DNA from: JANLTP01 sp031363055
GTDB lineage: Bacteria > Pseudomonadota > Gammaproteobacteria > Burkholderiales > Burkholderiaceae_E
DNA length: 45,797 nucleotides
Assembly: GCA_031363055.1 (NCBI GenBank)
Contig: JANLTP010000260.1
Location: 1-45,797, forward strand
Direction: 5' to 3'
Under the pieces are notes generated by a model. The model saw only the letters and a list, made by a program, of their open reading frames with translations. It was not told the DNA's origin and made no database searches. Made by a program: the position numbers and the translations under genes. Of the stretch, positions 7,517-15,799 are shown one piece after another. Every line of letters starts with the position of its first letter. Position 1 is the first letter of the stretch.

Positions 7517-8392
7517 ATGACCGAATCATCGAGCTACGTACCGCCCAAAGTCTGGGTTTGGAACAAAGAAAGTGGCGGGCGCTTTGCCAGCATCAATCGT
7601 CCGATTGCCGGTGCCACCCACGAGAAGGATCTACCGGTCGGCCGCCACCCGCTGCAGCTTTATTCACTGGCCACACCGAACGGCGTCAAGGTCACCGTGA
7701 TGCTCGAAGAGTTGCTGGCGCTGGGTCATAAAGGCGCCGAATACGACGCCTGGCTGATCCGCATCAATAATGGCGATCAATTCGGCAGCGGGTTTGTGGC
7801 AGCTAATCCGAACTCGAAGATTCCTGCGCTCATCGATCGCAGCGGCTCCAAACCAGTGCGGGTATTCGAATCAGCAGCAATCCTGATGTACCTGGCCGAG
7901 AAGTTCGGTGCGTTTTTGCCGACCTCAGGCGTGGCCCGCAGTGAGTGTCTGTCATGGCTGTTCTGGCAGATGGGCAGTGCGCCGTATCTGGGTGGTGGCT
8001 TCGGTCATTTTTATGCGTACGCGCCGACCAAGATTGAATACGCGATCGATCGGTTTGCGAAGGAAGTCAAACGCCAGCTCGACGTGCTCGATCAGCACCT
8101 GGCCCAGAGTCAATACCTGGCCGGTGATGACTACACGATTGCCGACATGGCTGTCTGGCCTTGGTACGGCGCACTCGCCAAGGGCCTGCTCTACGAGGGT
8201 GGTGAATTTCTGCAAGTGCAGGAATACAAAAACGTTCAACGCTGGACCGATCAGATCGCCGAGCGGCCGGCCGTCAAGCGCGGCCGCATGGTCAACCGCG
8301 TGATGGGCGCACCGGCCAGTCAGTTACATGAACGCCACGAGGCCAGTGACTTCGACACCAAGACCCAGGACAAGCTCGCGCCACCGGGCTGA
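7517..8392 (+). CDS. yghU: YghU-type glutathione S-transferase / disulfide-bond oxidoreductase
   Basis: The 291-residue protein matches the long GSTs of the YghU group. It has an N-terminal extension (PPKVWVWNKESGGRFASIN), a thioredoxin-like domain (HPLQLYSLATPNGVKVTVML, then PNSKIPALIDRS, ESAAILMYLAEKFG) and an all-helical C-terminal domain (YTIADMAVWPWYG). Such enzymes bind two glutathione molecules and reduce disulfides and peroxides in the cytoplasm. The ATG has GGAG eight bases upstream. Length is close to E. coli YghU (288). It stands alone on the plus strand at the end of the accessory insert that separates gph from trpE. Confidence 0.92.
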   Translation: MTESSSYVPPKVWVWNKESGGRFASINRPIAGATHEKDLPVGRHPLQLYSLATPNGVKVTVMLEELLALGHKGAEYDAWLIRINNGDQFGSGFVAANPNSKIPALIDRSGSKPVRVFESAAILMYLAEKFGAFLPTSGVARSECLSWLFWQMGSAPYLGGGFGHFYAYAPTKIEYAIDRFAKEVKRQLDVLDQHLAQSQYLAGDDYTIADMAVWPWYGALAKGLLYEGGEFLQVQEYKNVQRWTDQIAERPAVKRGRMVNRVMGAPASQLHERHEASDFDTKTQDKLAPPG

Positions 8393-8461
8393 GCGCGTTC
8401 GGCTACGGGCGGGGTAGTTGACTATGGGCGGCGTACTACCTGCGGCGGCGCTTCATTAGCT

Positions 8462-9184
8462 TTATGTATCAATCAAGCCGCTCAGCACATCCAGCCCGCT
8501 GACGATCGCATCAACATCGAGTTCGGCGACCGGCCGACCTTCGTTGTAGCCATAGGGTACGGCGACCACCGGCATACCGGCGGCGCGCGCGGCCAATGCA
8601 TCGTTGACTGAATCGCCGACCGCCAGCACGAGTGCCGGGGTCAGTGCGAATTGTTGCGCCACATACAGCAGTTGCATCGGATCGGGTTTGCGCCGCGCCA
8701 GGCTGTCGCCACTGACGACGAGCTCGAAGTATTCGGTCAGGCCACTCGATTGCAACAACGGCACGGTGAACGCTTGCGGCTTGTTGGTGACACAGGCGAG
8801 GCGCAGTCCGTTTGAGCGCATGGCCAGCAGACCTTCACGCACACCCGGATACGGCGTCGAGTTGCGACCGTTGTGCTCGTGATAGCGAAGCAGGAAACGC
8901 TCGTAAGCGGCAGCGAACAGCTTCGCCTCGGCGCGACCTTCGGCCTGACCGGTCAGGGCTCGATGTACCAGCACTTCTGCGCCCTTGCCGACGTAGCTGA
9001 CGATCTGCGCCGCCGGCAATGGCGGCAGCGCAAAATCGGCGAGCATCGCATTAGCGGCGGCCACCAGGTCGGGAGCGGTGTCGAGCAAAGTACCGTCGAG
9101 ATCGATGATGACGGCGGCTACTTTGAATCGGCGCTGGGCATTGATGGCGTTCCCTCGCTCAGGACCGTGCTGACAGCGCCGCAC
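8462..9184 (-). CDS. gph: Phosphoglycolate phosphatase (HAD family)
   Basis: The HAD hydrolase removes the 2-phosphoglycolate formed during DNA repair or oxygenase side reactions. Motif I is DLDGTLLDTAPDLV, motif II lies in LACVTNKPQAF, the lysine is in RRKPDPMQLLYV, and motif IV is VGDSVNDALAARAAGM. The start is unclear. No ATG lies near the expected N-terminus; the nearest in-frame conventional start is a GTG at 9184, inside the 3' end of rpe. A good Shine-Dalgarno (GAGG) instead precedes an in-frame ATC codon at about 9145. It follows rpe with a 26-bp overlap under the GTG choice. The rpe-gph-trpE-trpG order is typical of betaproteobacteria, but trpE is about 5.7 kb away here. Confidence 0.9.
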   Translation of the reverse strand: MRRCQHGPERGNAINAQRRFKVAAVIIDLDGTLLDTAPDLVAAANAMLADFALPPLPAAQIVSYVGKGAEVLVHRALTGQAEGRAEAKLFAAAYERFLLRYHEHNGRNSTPYPGVREGLLAMRSNGLRLACVTNKPQAFTVPLLQSSGLTEYFELVVSGDSLARRKPDPMQLLYVAQQFALTPALVLAVGDSVNDALAARAAGMPVVAVPYGYNEGRPVAELDVDAIVSGLDVLSGLIDT

Positions 9185-9914
9185 GCAGTCGAGAAAAGAT
9201 ATTGCGGTAACCGCCATCAGCATCGCGTGCACCAAACACGGCCGATCCGGCCACGAACGTATCGGCGCCGGCATTAGCGGCTGCCGCAATATTCTCGACC
9301 TTGATGCCGCCGTCGACCTCGAGCCAGATCGGTTGGCCGCCGGCCGCAACGTGAGCGTCGATGCGGGCACGGACTTGGGCAATTTTCGGCAAGGCGCTAG
9401 CGATGAAGGTCTGGCCACCGAAGCCCGGATTCACCGACATCAATAGAATCATGTCGATCTTCGGCATCACGTGGTCAAGATAATTCAAGGGCGTGGCCGG
9501 ATTAAAAACCAGGCCCGCCTTGCAACCGGCGTCGCGAATCAAGGACAGGGTCCGGTCGACATGCTGGCTCGCCTCGGGATGAAAGGTAATCAGATTCGCA
9601 CCAGCCTTTGCAAAATCCAATGCCAGGCTATCGACCGGCGAGACCATCAAATGGACATCGATCGGAATCTTCACATGCGGGCGGATCGCCGAACACACCA
9701 GCGGCCCGATGGTCAGATTCGGCACGTAGTGATTATCCATGACATCGAAATGAATCAGATCTGCGCCGGCGGCTTCGACCGCTCGCACTTCCTCGCCCAG
9801 GCGCGCAAAATCTGCCGACAAAATGCTCGGCGCTATTCGGAATTGCGGCTCGGTCCTTGACGGTATCATTTGTGATGGTGCCATTTCTCGTGCTGTCATT
9901 CTTGGTGATGTCAT
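9159..9914 (-). CDS. rpe: Ribulose-phosphate 3-epimerase
   Basis: The TIM-barrel enzyme interconverts ribulose-5-phosphate and xylulose-5-phosphate in the pentose phosphate or Calvin pathway. Family marks are FRIAPSILSADFARLGEEV, HFDVMDNHYVPNLTIGP, DVHLMVSP, MSVNPGFGGQTFI and WLEVDGGI with the metal and catalytic residues. The conserved core begins about 25 residues after the first ATG. The first 60 bases are a four-copy 15-bp tandem repeat, each copy starting with ATG (9914, 9899, 9884, 9869), so any of four Met codons could initiate. None has a strong Shine-Dalgarno sequence. It is upstream of gph and overlaps it. Confidence 0.95.
   Translation of the reverse strand: MTSPRMTAREMAPSQMIPSRTEPQFRIAPSILSADFARLGEEVRAVEAAGADLIHFDVMDNHYVPNLTIGPLVCSAIRPHVKIPIDVHLMVSPVDSLALDFAKAGANLITFHPEASQHVDRTLSLIRDAGCKAGLVFNPATPLNYLDHVMPKIDMILLMSVNPGFGGQTFIASALPKIAQVRARIDAHVAAGGQPIWLEVDGGIKVENIAAAANAGADTFVAGSAVFGARDADGGYRNIFSRLRAALSARS
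9855..9914 (-). repeat. 15-bp tandem repeat x4 encoding alternative Met starts of rpe
   Basis: Four 15-bp units (consensus close to ATGACANCACSARRA) run head to tail at the 5' end of rpe, giving Met at residues 1, 6, 11 and 16. The units differ at several positions, so the array is not freshly made. Confidence 0.75.
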
Positions 9915-9977
9915 GGTGGGCCGCGAAGCGCTCGGCGCAGAAAGAAGTTAAACCGCCTTACAATACCGTTCGTATCT

Positions 9978-10403
9978 ATGGATATTTTTCATGGTGACCT
10001 GATTCTAACGATTGCAAACAACGTGGCCGATTCGAAGTACGCATTTAAAGTGACCGTCGCGAGCAGGTTCCTGCCCGACCAATCCGACCCGACCGAGAAC
10101 CGCTACTCATACGCGTATTCGGTCACCATCAACAACGCCGGCAATGTACCGGCACAATTGATCAGCCGCCACTGGATCATTACCGATGGCAACAACAAGA
10201 TGGTCGAAGTCAAAGGACTCGGCGTGATTGGCCATCAGCCGCTATTAAAACCTGGCGAGTCGTTCGAGTACACCAGCGGCAGTCAGATCCGGACACCGAA
10301 TGGCAGCATGCGCGGCAGTTATTTTTGCGTGGCCGAGGACGGCACGCGATTTGAAGCGCCGGTCGAGGAATTTGCGCTGGTCATGCCCAGGACCCTGCAC
10401 TAG
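9978..10403 (+). CDS. apaG: ApaG-family protein (Co2+/Mg2+ efflux-associated)
   Basis: The 141-residue protein contains the single ApaG beta-sandwich domain: FKVTVASRFLPDQSDPTENR, then SRHWIITDGNNKMVEVKGLG, VIGHQPLLKPGESFEYTSG and GSMRGSYFCVAEDGTRFEAP. The fold resembles fibronectin type III. Genetic work in enteric bacteria linked it to cobalt resistance and protein phosphatase-like roles, but the molecular function is unsettled. The N-terminus is about 15 residues longer than usual, so a later start is possible. It sits divergently from rpe and upstream of mltA, an order seen in betaproteobacteria. Confidence 0.93.
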   Translation: MDIFHGDLILTIANNVADSKYAFKVTVASRFLPDQSDPTENRYSYAYSVTINNAGNVPAQLISRHWIITDGNNKMVEVKGLGVIGHQPLLKPGESFEYTSGSQIRTPNGSMRGSYFCVAEDGTRFEAPVEEFALVMPRTLH

Positions 10404-10404
10404 G

Positions 10405-10497
10405 CTACTTTTTACCGCGCATCGTCCACCAGACCAGGGCGAGCACCAACGCCAGCACGCCGCCCGCCTCCACCAGAAGAATCCAACTGCCATCCAT
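10405..10497 (-). CDS. 30-residue single-pass membrane protein
   Basis: On the minus strand an ATG at 10497 opens a 30-codon frame: MDGSWILLVEAGGVLALVLA, then a second stretch LVWWTMRGKK, then TAG. It has one hydrophobic helix (about residues 5-24) with a positively charged C-terminus, the look of a real small inner-membrane protein. It fills the 90-bp gap between apaG and mltA, and its start codon overlaps the mltA start codon on the opposite strand. No Shine-Dalgarno sequence is obvious. Function unknown; coding status is inferred from composition. Confidence 0.5.
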   Translation of the reverse strand: MDGSWILLVEAGGVLALVLALVWWTMRGKK

Positions 10498-11731
10498 GTT
10501 GCGATTGTCGTCAAACAGTGTGTTGCAAGGCCTTCATCATAGCTTCGTAACCATCCTGCGCGACCCGGTACTGGTGATCGCTGCATTGATTGCGCTCGCG
10601 ATCAGCTTGCAAGCCTGTGCCAGCGGCACTGGCACTGGCACTGGCACAGGCGACTCGCCGATCAGTGGCAGCTTGGCCGCTTCGCCGCTCGCCGTTGAAG
10701 CGCTTCCCGGATGGACTGACGATGATCTCGCCGGCGTCGAGACCGCCATCGAGCGGCAATGCGAATTGTTGGCGCAACCCGGACCCTGGCCACGCTTGTG
10801 CATCGAATTCAAAACGCAGCGTGGAGCGCTGCTGAAGGCTTGGATCGCCAGCCGATTTCAGGCTTGGCCGGTGCTCGGCGCCGATAACTCCGACACCGGA
10901 CTCGTCACCGGCTATTACGAACCGATTTTGACCGGCAGTCGCATTCGCGAGAGCGATGCACAGGTGGCGGTCTACCGGCGGCCCAACGATCTGCTTCGCA
11001 TCGAAATTCCGAACGCGCTTGACCCGGCGGCCGGTGCCGCCAATAGCCGCCTTCGCGGTCGTCTGGTGCAGGACCGCGTGTTGCCGTATTACAGTCGCGC
11101 CGAGATCGAAACGACGGGCGTGCTCAAGGGTCAGGAGTTGCTATGGCTCGATGACCCGATCGAGGCGTTTTTTCTGCATGTTCAAGGCTCGGGCCGGGTA
11201 CGACTGCGCGACGGCACGACCCTTCGTGTGGCGTTCAGCGACACTAACGGATTGTCGTATCGACCGATTGGCCGCGTCATGCGCGATCGTGGCCTGCTGC
11301 CCGCCGGTGGCGTCAACGCACCGGCCATCAAACAATGGTTGCGGGCCAACCCGCAATCGGCCGATGAGATCATGCATGCCAATGCGCGCTATGTGTTTTT
11401 TCGCGAACAGCCCGAAGGCGTCGTCGCTGCCGGCCCGGCCGGTTCGTTGGGTGTGCCGCTGACACCGATGCGCTCGATCGCCTCGGACCCGCGCGTGCTG
11501 CCGCCCGGCTCGCTGGTGTTCATGCAAACCAGCCACCCGGCCTCCCAGTTGCCTTTAAACAGGCTGACCATCAGTCAGGATACGGGCGTGGCGATCGTTG
11601 GACCTGTGAGAGCAGACTTGTTCTGGGGCAATGGGCCGGAGGCCGAGCGAGATGCCGGGCTGATGCAATCGCGCGGCAAGCTCTGGTTGCTGTGGCCCAA
11701 TGACGAGCCAACACCGCCGCATCGGCCGTGA
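10496..11731 (+). CDS. mltA: Membrane-bound lytic murein transglycosylase A
   Basis: This lipoprotein cleaves the MurNAc-GlcNAc bond of peptidoglycan, making 1,6-anhydro ends. The N-terminal signal ends in the lipobox LQAC, followed by a Gly/Thr repeat (GTGTGTGTG) coded by four ggcact-type hexamers at 10625-10648. The MltA beta-barrel domain follows (TGLVTGYYEPILTGSRIR, then FFLHVQGSGRVRL). The 3D domain at the C-terminus includes ISQDTGVAIVGPVRADLFWG with the catalytic Asp. Full length at 411 residues. The ATG at 10496 leaves a slightly long signal peptide; a GTG at about 10520 is an alternative. It follows apaG after a 90-bp gap. Confidence 0.94.
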   Translation: MLRLSSNSVLQGLHHSFVTILRDPVLVIAALIALAISLQACASGTGTGTGTGDSPISGSLAASPLAVEALPGWTDDDLAGVETAIERQCELLAQPGPWPRLCIEFKTQRGALLKAWIASRFQAWPVLGADNSDTGLVTGYYEPILTGSRIRESDAQVAVYRRPNDLLRIEIPNALDPAAGAANSRLRGRLVQDRVLPYYSRAEIETTGVLKGQELLWLDDPIEAFFLHVQGSGRVRLRDGTTLRVAFSDTNGLSYRPIGRVMRDRGLLPAGGVNAPAIKQWLRANPQSADEIMHANARYVFFREQPEGVVAAGPAGSLGVPLTPMRSIASDPRVLPPGSLVFMQTSHPASQLPLNRLTISQDTGVAIVGPVRADLFWGNGPEAERDAGLMQSRGKLWLLWPNDEPTPPHRP

Positions 11732-11745
11732 TTCAACCTTTCGAA

Positions 11746-12486
11746 TCAACCTTTCGAATTTGCCTCGAGCAACTTCTCGAATTCCGGCGGCGGTGCGTAG
11801 CCGCGCAGGCGCTTGCCATTGGCGAAAAACACCGTCGGTGTGGCGCTCACGCCGAGCTTCTGGCTGACTTCCTTGGTCTTTGAAATCACCGTGTCACAGG
11901 CACCGGTATTTTCCGGCACCTTACCGCTCAGCATCAGTTCGTTCCAGGATTTCATCTTGTCACTGGAACACAAAACCTTCTTCGCCTTGGTTTCAGAATC
12001 GGCCGCCAGAATCGGCAGCACGAAGGTGTAGACGGTGGCGTTTTCGAGCTTGATCAGATCGCGGCGCATGGTCTTGCAATAACCGCAGTTCGGGTCTTCA
12101 AACACTGCCACCACACGCTTGCCGTTGCCCGTGACTGATTTCATCGCGAGGTTCAGTGGCAAGTCCTTGAAGTTGATGGTCAACACTTCATCGGTCCGTT
12201 CACGCGTCAAATTGCGATTGGCTTTCAGATCGACCAGATTGCCCTCGACGAAACCGAATTGCGCTTTCTCATCGACATAAATGAAGTCAGTGCCGATGCG
12301 TACTTCATACATACCGGCGATCGGCGTCTTGCGGATTTCCTCGACCTTGTAGCGGCCCTCGAGCCAGCTCTCAACCGCTGTCTTGATACTGGCGGTCGGA
12401 TCGTTAGCCTGGGCAGCAGCGCATAACAGCAGAGCACATGCACCAGCGATGAGCCTGGGCAAAGCGGCGCGAAAGGTTTCAAACAT
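11746..12486 (-). CDS. dsbC: Thiol:disulfide interchange protein DsbC
   Basis: The periplasmic disulfide isomerase has a signal peptide (MFETFRAALPRLIAGACALL, ending AQA), an N-terminal dimerisation domain (about residues 30-90) and a thioredoxin-fold catalytic domain with the CGYC active site in DPNCGYCKTM. The cis-proline loop is GVSATPTVFF. A second Cys pair (VLCSSDKMK, then GACDTVI) matches the structural disulfide of DsbC. The ATG at 12486 has GGAG nine bases upstream; longer frames starting at 12549 run through a repeat and are unlikely. It is just downstream of the UbiH-family gene on the same strand, a known betaproteobacterial order. Confidence 0.95.
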   Translation of the reverse strand: MFETFRAALPRLIAGACALLLCAAAQANDPTASIKTAVESWLEGRYKVEEIRKTPIAGMYEVRIGTDFIYVDEKAQFGFVEGNLVDLKANRNLTRERTDEVLTINFKDLPLNLAMKSVTGNGKRVVAVFEDPNCGYCKTMRRDLIKLENATVYTFVLPILAADSETKAKKVLCSSDKMKSWNELMLSGKVPENTGACDTVISKTKEVSQKLGVSATPTVFFANGKRLRGYAPPPEFEKLLEANSKG

Positions 12487-12522
12487 TAGACAGGTCTCCA
12501 AAACGTCGGACAGGGCATCAGG

Positions 12523-12549
12523 CACCGACAACACCGACAACACCGACAA
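12523..12549. repeat. 9-bp tandem repeat x3 upstream of dsbC
   Basis: Three perfect copies of caccgacaa lie in the 73-bp gap between the UbiH-family gene and dsbC. They would extend the reading frame of dsbC upstream but carry no ribosome-binding site. Confidence 0.8.
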
Positions 12550-12559
12550 CCATCCTACC

Positions 12560-13843
12560 TCAAGTGGCTGCCAGACCCATTAACTGGCGCTTGAGCCACG
12601 ACGAACGGGCGACCAGCGACCAGCCGATGTCGCGCCCGAGCGTCACCGGCTTGGCCAGTGGCCCGAGGCGCGCGAGCTCCTGGCCATCGAAGATTCGTTG
12701 CAGGCCATCGGTCGCCAGGGTCATGGCGCGAACCGCCTCCTTGCGGCTGCGTTCATAGCGGCGCAACAGCAAGCGATCGCCGGGATCGCGAAACGATTCG
12801 CGCGAACGCAGCACCTTGCCGAGCGCCTGAATATCGGCGAAGCCCAGGTTCATGCCCTGCCCGGCCAGCGGATGAATGACATGGGCCGCATCGCCGACCA
12901 GGGCGATGCGATTCGTGACCATTTGTGGCACATCAATCCGGCGCAAAACAAAGGAAGCTGCAGCGCCGAGTGCCTGCAGATCACCCAAAGCGCCGCCACA
13001 GGTGAGCTGCACTCGCGCTGACAACGTCTGCGCATCAAGCGACAGCAGTTCGGCGGCCAGCGCATGCGGCGCTGACCAGACCATACTGCATTGCTGACCC
13101 GGTAGCGGCAGCAGCGCCAGCACGCCGTGATCACCGAACCATTGCAACGCGCAATCGGCATGCGGGCGCGAAATCGCGAAGTTGGCAACCACCGCCGTTT
13201 GCGGGTAATCCTGCGCGTTACAGCTCAAGCCAGCCAGGCTGCGGGTGACCGAGTCGGCACCATCGGCACCAATGACCAGCCGCGCCTGCAGTCGCGTACC
13301 ATCGTCAAGCAGCAGCGAACTCGGGCTGCCGAGGCGCTCGCCGGTGGCACCGTCCGATGCTGGTTCGAGCGCCTGCAAGTTGGCCGCAATCAGTCGTACC
13401 CGCGAAAAATCGATGGCACGGCGTAGACCGCTATTCAGGTTCGAGCCCTCGACGATCCAGGCCAGCGCTTCGGTGTTGCCCTCGTAGGCACCAAAGTGCA
13501 ACTCGACCGGGTTGACACCGGCCGGGTAAATGCGCATATCGTAGACCGGTGCGATTCGGGAACGCTCGAGCGCGTCCCAGACGCGCAGTTCGGCCAGCAC
13601 GGCGCGCGCCGCCACCGAAAGTGCATACACCCGGGCATCCCAGCCGGCGTTCGACGGCACCAGGGTGGCGGGCTCACGCCCCAGCCACACCACTGACAGG
13701 CCCGCCTGTTCGGCCATCAATGCGGCGGCGGCGCCGATCGAGCCACGGCCGACGACCGCGACATCGAACAAGGTGGATTGAGCCGATGACGAATGCGCGG
13801 TCGGTGAATAGGAAGTTGGCGAGAAGGGGAACGGCGAATTCAT
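12560..13843 (-). CDS. UbiH/UbiF/VisC-family FAD-dependent hydroxylase
   Basis: This flavoprotein belongs to the ubiquinone-biosynthesis monooxygenases that hydroxylate the quinone ring. The dinucleotide-binding motif is VVGRGSIGAAAA (Gly residues 32-37). A GADG motif follows (VIGADGADSVTRSLAG), and the second FAD motif is LVGDAAHVIHPLAGQGMNLG. The first 25 residues after the ATG at 13843 (Pro/Ser/Thr-rich) precede the fold and may be a mis-called extension. The gene is immediately upstream of dsbC. Which ring position it modifies cannot be told from this window, so no symbol is given. Confidence 0.9.
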   Translation of the reverse strand: MNSPFPFSPTSYSPTAHSSSAQSTLFDVAVVGRGSIGAAAALMAEQAGLSVVWLGREPATLVPSNAGWDARVYALSVAARAVLAELRVWDALERSRIAPVYDMRIYPAGVNPVELHFGAYEGNTEALAWIVEGSNLNSGLRRAIDFSRVRLIAANLQALEPASDGATGERLGSPSSLLLDDGTRLQARLVIGADGADSVTRSLAGLSCNAQDYPQTAVVANFAISRPHADCALQWFGDHGVLALLPLPGQQCSMVWSAPHALAAELLSLDAQTLSARVQLTCGGALGDLQALGAAASFVLRRIDVPQMVTNRIALVGDAAHVIHPLAGQGMNLGFADIQALGKVLRSRESFRDPGDRLLLRRYERSRKEAVRAMTLATDGLQRIFDGQELARLGPLAKPVTLGRDIGWSLVARSSWLKRQLMGLAAT

Positions 13844-13973
13844 TGGAACGATTATAGAGTTCGGCTCCAACGAGCGGCGATTTGGCGGCTACCAATGACG
13901 GCTACTCGGGAAGGCGTCAATTAAAAGCTACTCAGGAAGACGCAGAACGACCGCGACTCACGGCTTCCCGAAT

Positions 13974-14001
13974 TTGCCAATCGGCGGCTATCGGCTACAC
14001 T
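13974..14001 (+). promoter_or_regulatory. Promoter of tRNA-Phe
   Basis: TTGCCA (13974-13979) and TACACT (13996-14001) are spaced 16 bp and are followed by a GC-rich discriminator (acgcgccc), a pattern of stringently controlled stable-RNA promoters. The tRNA starts about 45 bp downstream. Confidence 0.6.
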
Positions 14002-14045
14002 ACGCGCCCTCGCGGTCTGAGTTTGTTCAGACCGGCTGTCCCGAT

Positions 14046-14121
14046 GGCCTGGTAGCTCAGTTGGTAGAGCAGCGGATTGAAAATCCGTGTGTCGGTGGTT
14101 CAATTCCGCCCCAGGCCACCA
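14046..14121 (+). tRNA. tRNA-Phe (GAA anticodon)
   Basis: A complete 76-nt cloverleaf. The acceptor stem GGCCTGG pairs with CCAGGCC (14111-14117), the D arm is GCTC/GAGC, and the anticodon loop TTGAAAA carries GAA at 14079-14081. The T arm is GGTGG-TTCAATT-CCGCC, the discriminator is A and the CCA is encoded. No integrase or attachment-site duplicate of its 3' end was seen nearby. Confidence 0.97.
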
Positions 14122-14402
14122 AGTTACCGCTTCCGGACTCGCTATTGGTGCAGCATCCGCTACGGATAGAGAGCCAACCCGGCGTCGCTGACCCGGTGAC
14201 AGGCAACCCAGTGACCGGCCCCAACCTCCCCCACTTCGCGCAGTTCTGGCTCGACGCTGCGGCAGGTTAACTGCACACGCGGACAGCGGCTAGCACGCTG
14301 AACGATGCGGCCCACGTATTGTTTTCCTGATCTGCTTTCCTGATTTCAGGTTCGCGCTCATGGTCTAACATCTGGCGCTCGACCAATAGAACGGAAACCG
14401 CC

Positions 14403-15776
14403 ATGAAGGCATTCATGAACTGCTTGCTCACGCACGTGCGGGCGATAGCCTGCGCGCCCGGGTTTGCGAAGAGCCTGAGCTTGACACTGAGTCTTTCGCT
14501 GAGCCTGGCTTTGAGCCTTGGCCTGGCGAGTACCCATGCAAATGCACAGAGCGCCGGTGACGACCACTTGCGCCAGATCGTCCAGAAGGAATCGCTCGAA
14601 CAGGTAACGCCGCTGCTGGAGACACTCAAGGGTCTGGTCGGCATCGAGTCGGGCAGCCGGGATCTCGAAGGGCTGGCCGAGATTCAAAAAATGATCGCGC
14701 AACGGCTGAATGCGCTCGGCATGCAAGTCGAAGTCATCGCCGCGCGGGCGCCGGAATTTCATCCCTCGTTAAAAGGCGCCACACTGGGTTCGATGGTCCA
14801 CGGACGACTGAAAGGAAGCGGTTCGCGCAGCGTCTTGTTGATTGCTCATATGGATACAGTCTATCCGCGCGGCATGGCGGCGAAACAGCCGTTTCGCGTC
14901 ACTGGCGATCGCGCTTATGGCCTGGGCATCGCCGACGACAAAGCGGGCGTTGCGCTGATCTTGCACACCGTGGCGTTGCTGCAGAAAATCGGCTTCAAGG
15001 AGTATTCCGAGCTGGCGGTGCTGATCAATGCTGACGAAGAGATCGGCTCACCGGGCTCGGGCCCGACGATCACTCGTCTGGGCGGTGAATATGACGCGGT
15101 CTATTCGTTCGAGGGCGGCGGTGGCTCGAAGGACTGGGTGCGGTTGGCCACCAGCAGCATCGCGATTGCGACTTTGACGGTGACTGGCAAAGCGGCCCAT
15201 GCTGGCGCCAGCCCGGAGTCTGGCCGAAATGCCTTGTACGAAATCTCACATCAGATTCTGAAGTCGCGCAATCTGGGCGATGCCGGACGCGGCCTGAAAA
15301 TCAACTGGACGGTGGTTCAATCCGGCGAGGTACGCAACGTGATTCCAGCCAAGGCAACCGCGACTGCCGATATTCGCGCCCTGTCGAATGAAGACCTCGA
15401 TGAGATGGAACGCGCGCTCAAGCAGTCGATCACCGAGAAGCTGATTCCGGACACCACCGTTGAATTGAATTTCCTGCGCAGTCGACCGGCGTTTCGGGGC
15501 AACGATGCGTCAAGATCGATGGCACGTCACGCGGCTGGCGTTTTCAAGGAACTCGGGCTGGAGCTCGAGATACGTGATCGCGCCACCGGCGGCGGTACCG
15601 ACGCGGCGTTTGCGGGTATGGCCCCAAAAGGTGGCGTGCTCGAGAGCTTTGGTGCGCGCGGATTTGGCGCGCATTCGAATGATGACGAATACATATTCAT
15701 CGACTCACTGCAGCCACGCCTGTACTTGTCGTCGCGTATGGTGATGGACATGGGTCGCGGCCTGATTCGCTGGTAG
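14403..15776 (+). CDS. M20 metallopeptidase, glutamate carboxypeptidase (CPG2-like)
   Basis: The 457-residue exported protein belongs to the M20A family close to carboxypeptidase G2, which removes C-terminal glutamate from folates and peptides. Metal and catalytic residues are visible: His in LLIAHMDTVYP, Asp in GLGIADDKAGVA, the Glu pair in NADEEIGSPGSGP, a further acidic ligand near YSFEGGG, and the late His in GFGAHSNDDEYI. The dimerisation domain holds GKAAHAGASPESGRNA. The signal peptide has a repetitive core (SLSLTLSLSLSLALSLGLA) encoded by four 12-bp units at 14475-14522, and ends ANA/QS. It stands alone after tRNA-Phe. Substrate preference is inferred from family. Confidence 0.88.
   Translation: MKAFMNCLLTHVRAIACAPGFAKSLSLTLSLSLSLALSLGLASTHANAQSAGDDHLRQIVQKESLEQVTPLLETLKGLVGIESGSRDLEGLAEIQKMIAQRLNALGMQVEVIAARAPEFHPSLKGATLGSMVHGRLKGSGSRSVLLIAHMDTVYPRGMAAKQPFRVTGDRAYGLGIADDKAGVALILHTVALLQKIGFKEYSELAVLINADEEIGSPGSGPTITRLGGEYDAVYSFEGGGGSKDWVRLATSSIAIATLTVTGKAAHAGASPESGRNALYEISHQILKSRNLGDAGRGLKINWTVVQSGEVRNVIPAKATATADIRALSNEDLDEMERALKQSITEKLIPDTTVELNFLRSRPAFRGNDASRSMARHAAGVFKELGLELEIRDRATGGGTDAAFAGMAPKGGVLESFGARGFGAHSNDDEYIFIDSLQPRLYLSSRMVMDMGRGLIRW
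14475..14522 (+). repeat. 12-bp tandem repeat x4 in a signal peptide
   Basis: Four degenerate 12-bp units (ctgagcttgaca-like) encode the Leu/Ser-rich hydrophobic core of the M20 peptidase signal peptide. Changes in copy number would lengthen or shorten the membrane-crossing segment in steps of four residues. Confidence 0.65.
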
Positions 15777-15799
15777 CGTCGTAGGGCAGCACAGCGACA

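Noticed and set aside
14046..14160. tRNA-Phe as an integration site of a genomic island
   Set aside because: No integrase gene adjoins it and I found no repeat of its 3' end elsewhere in the window.
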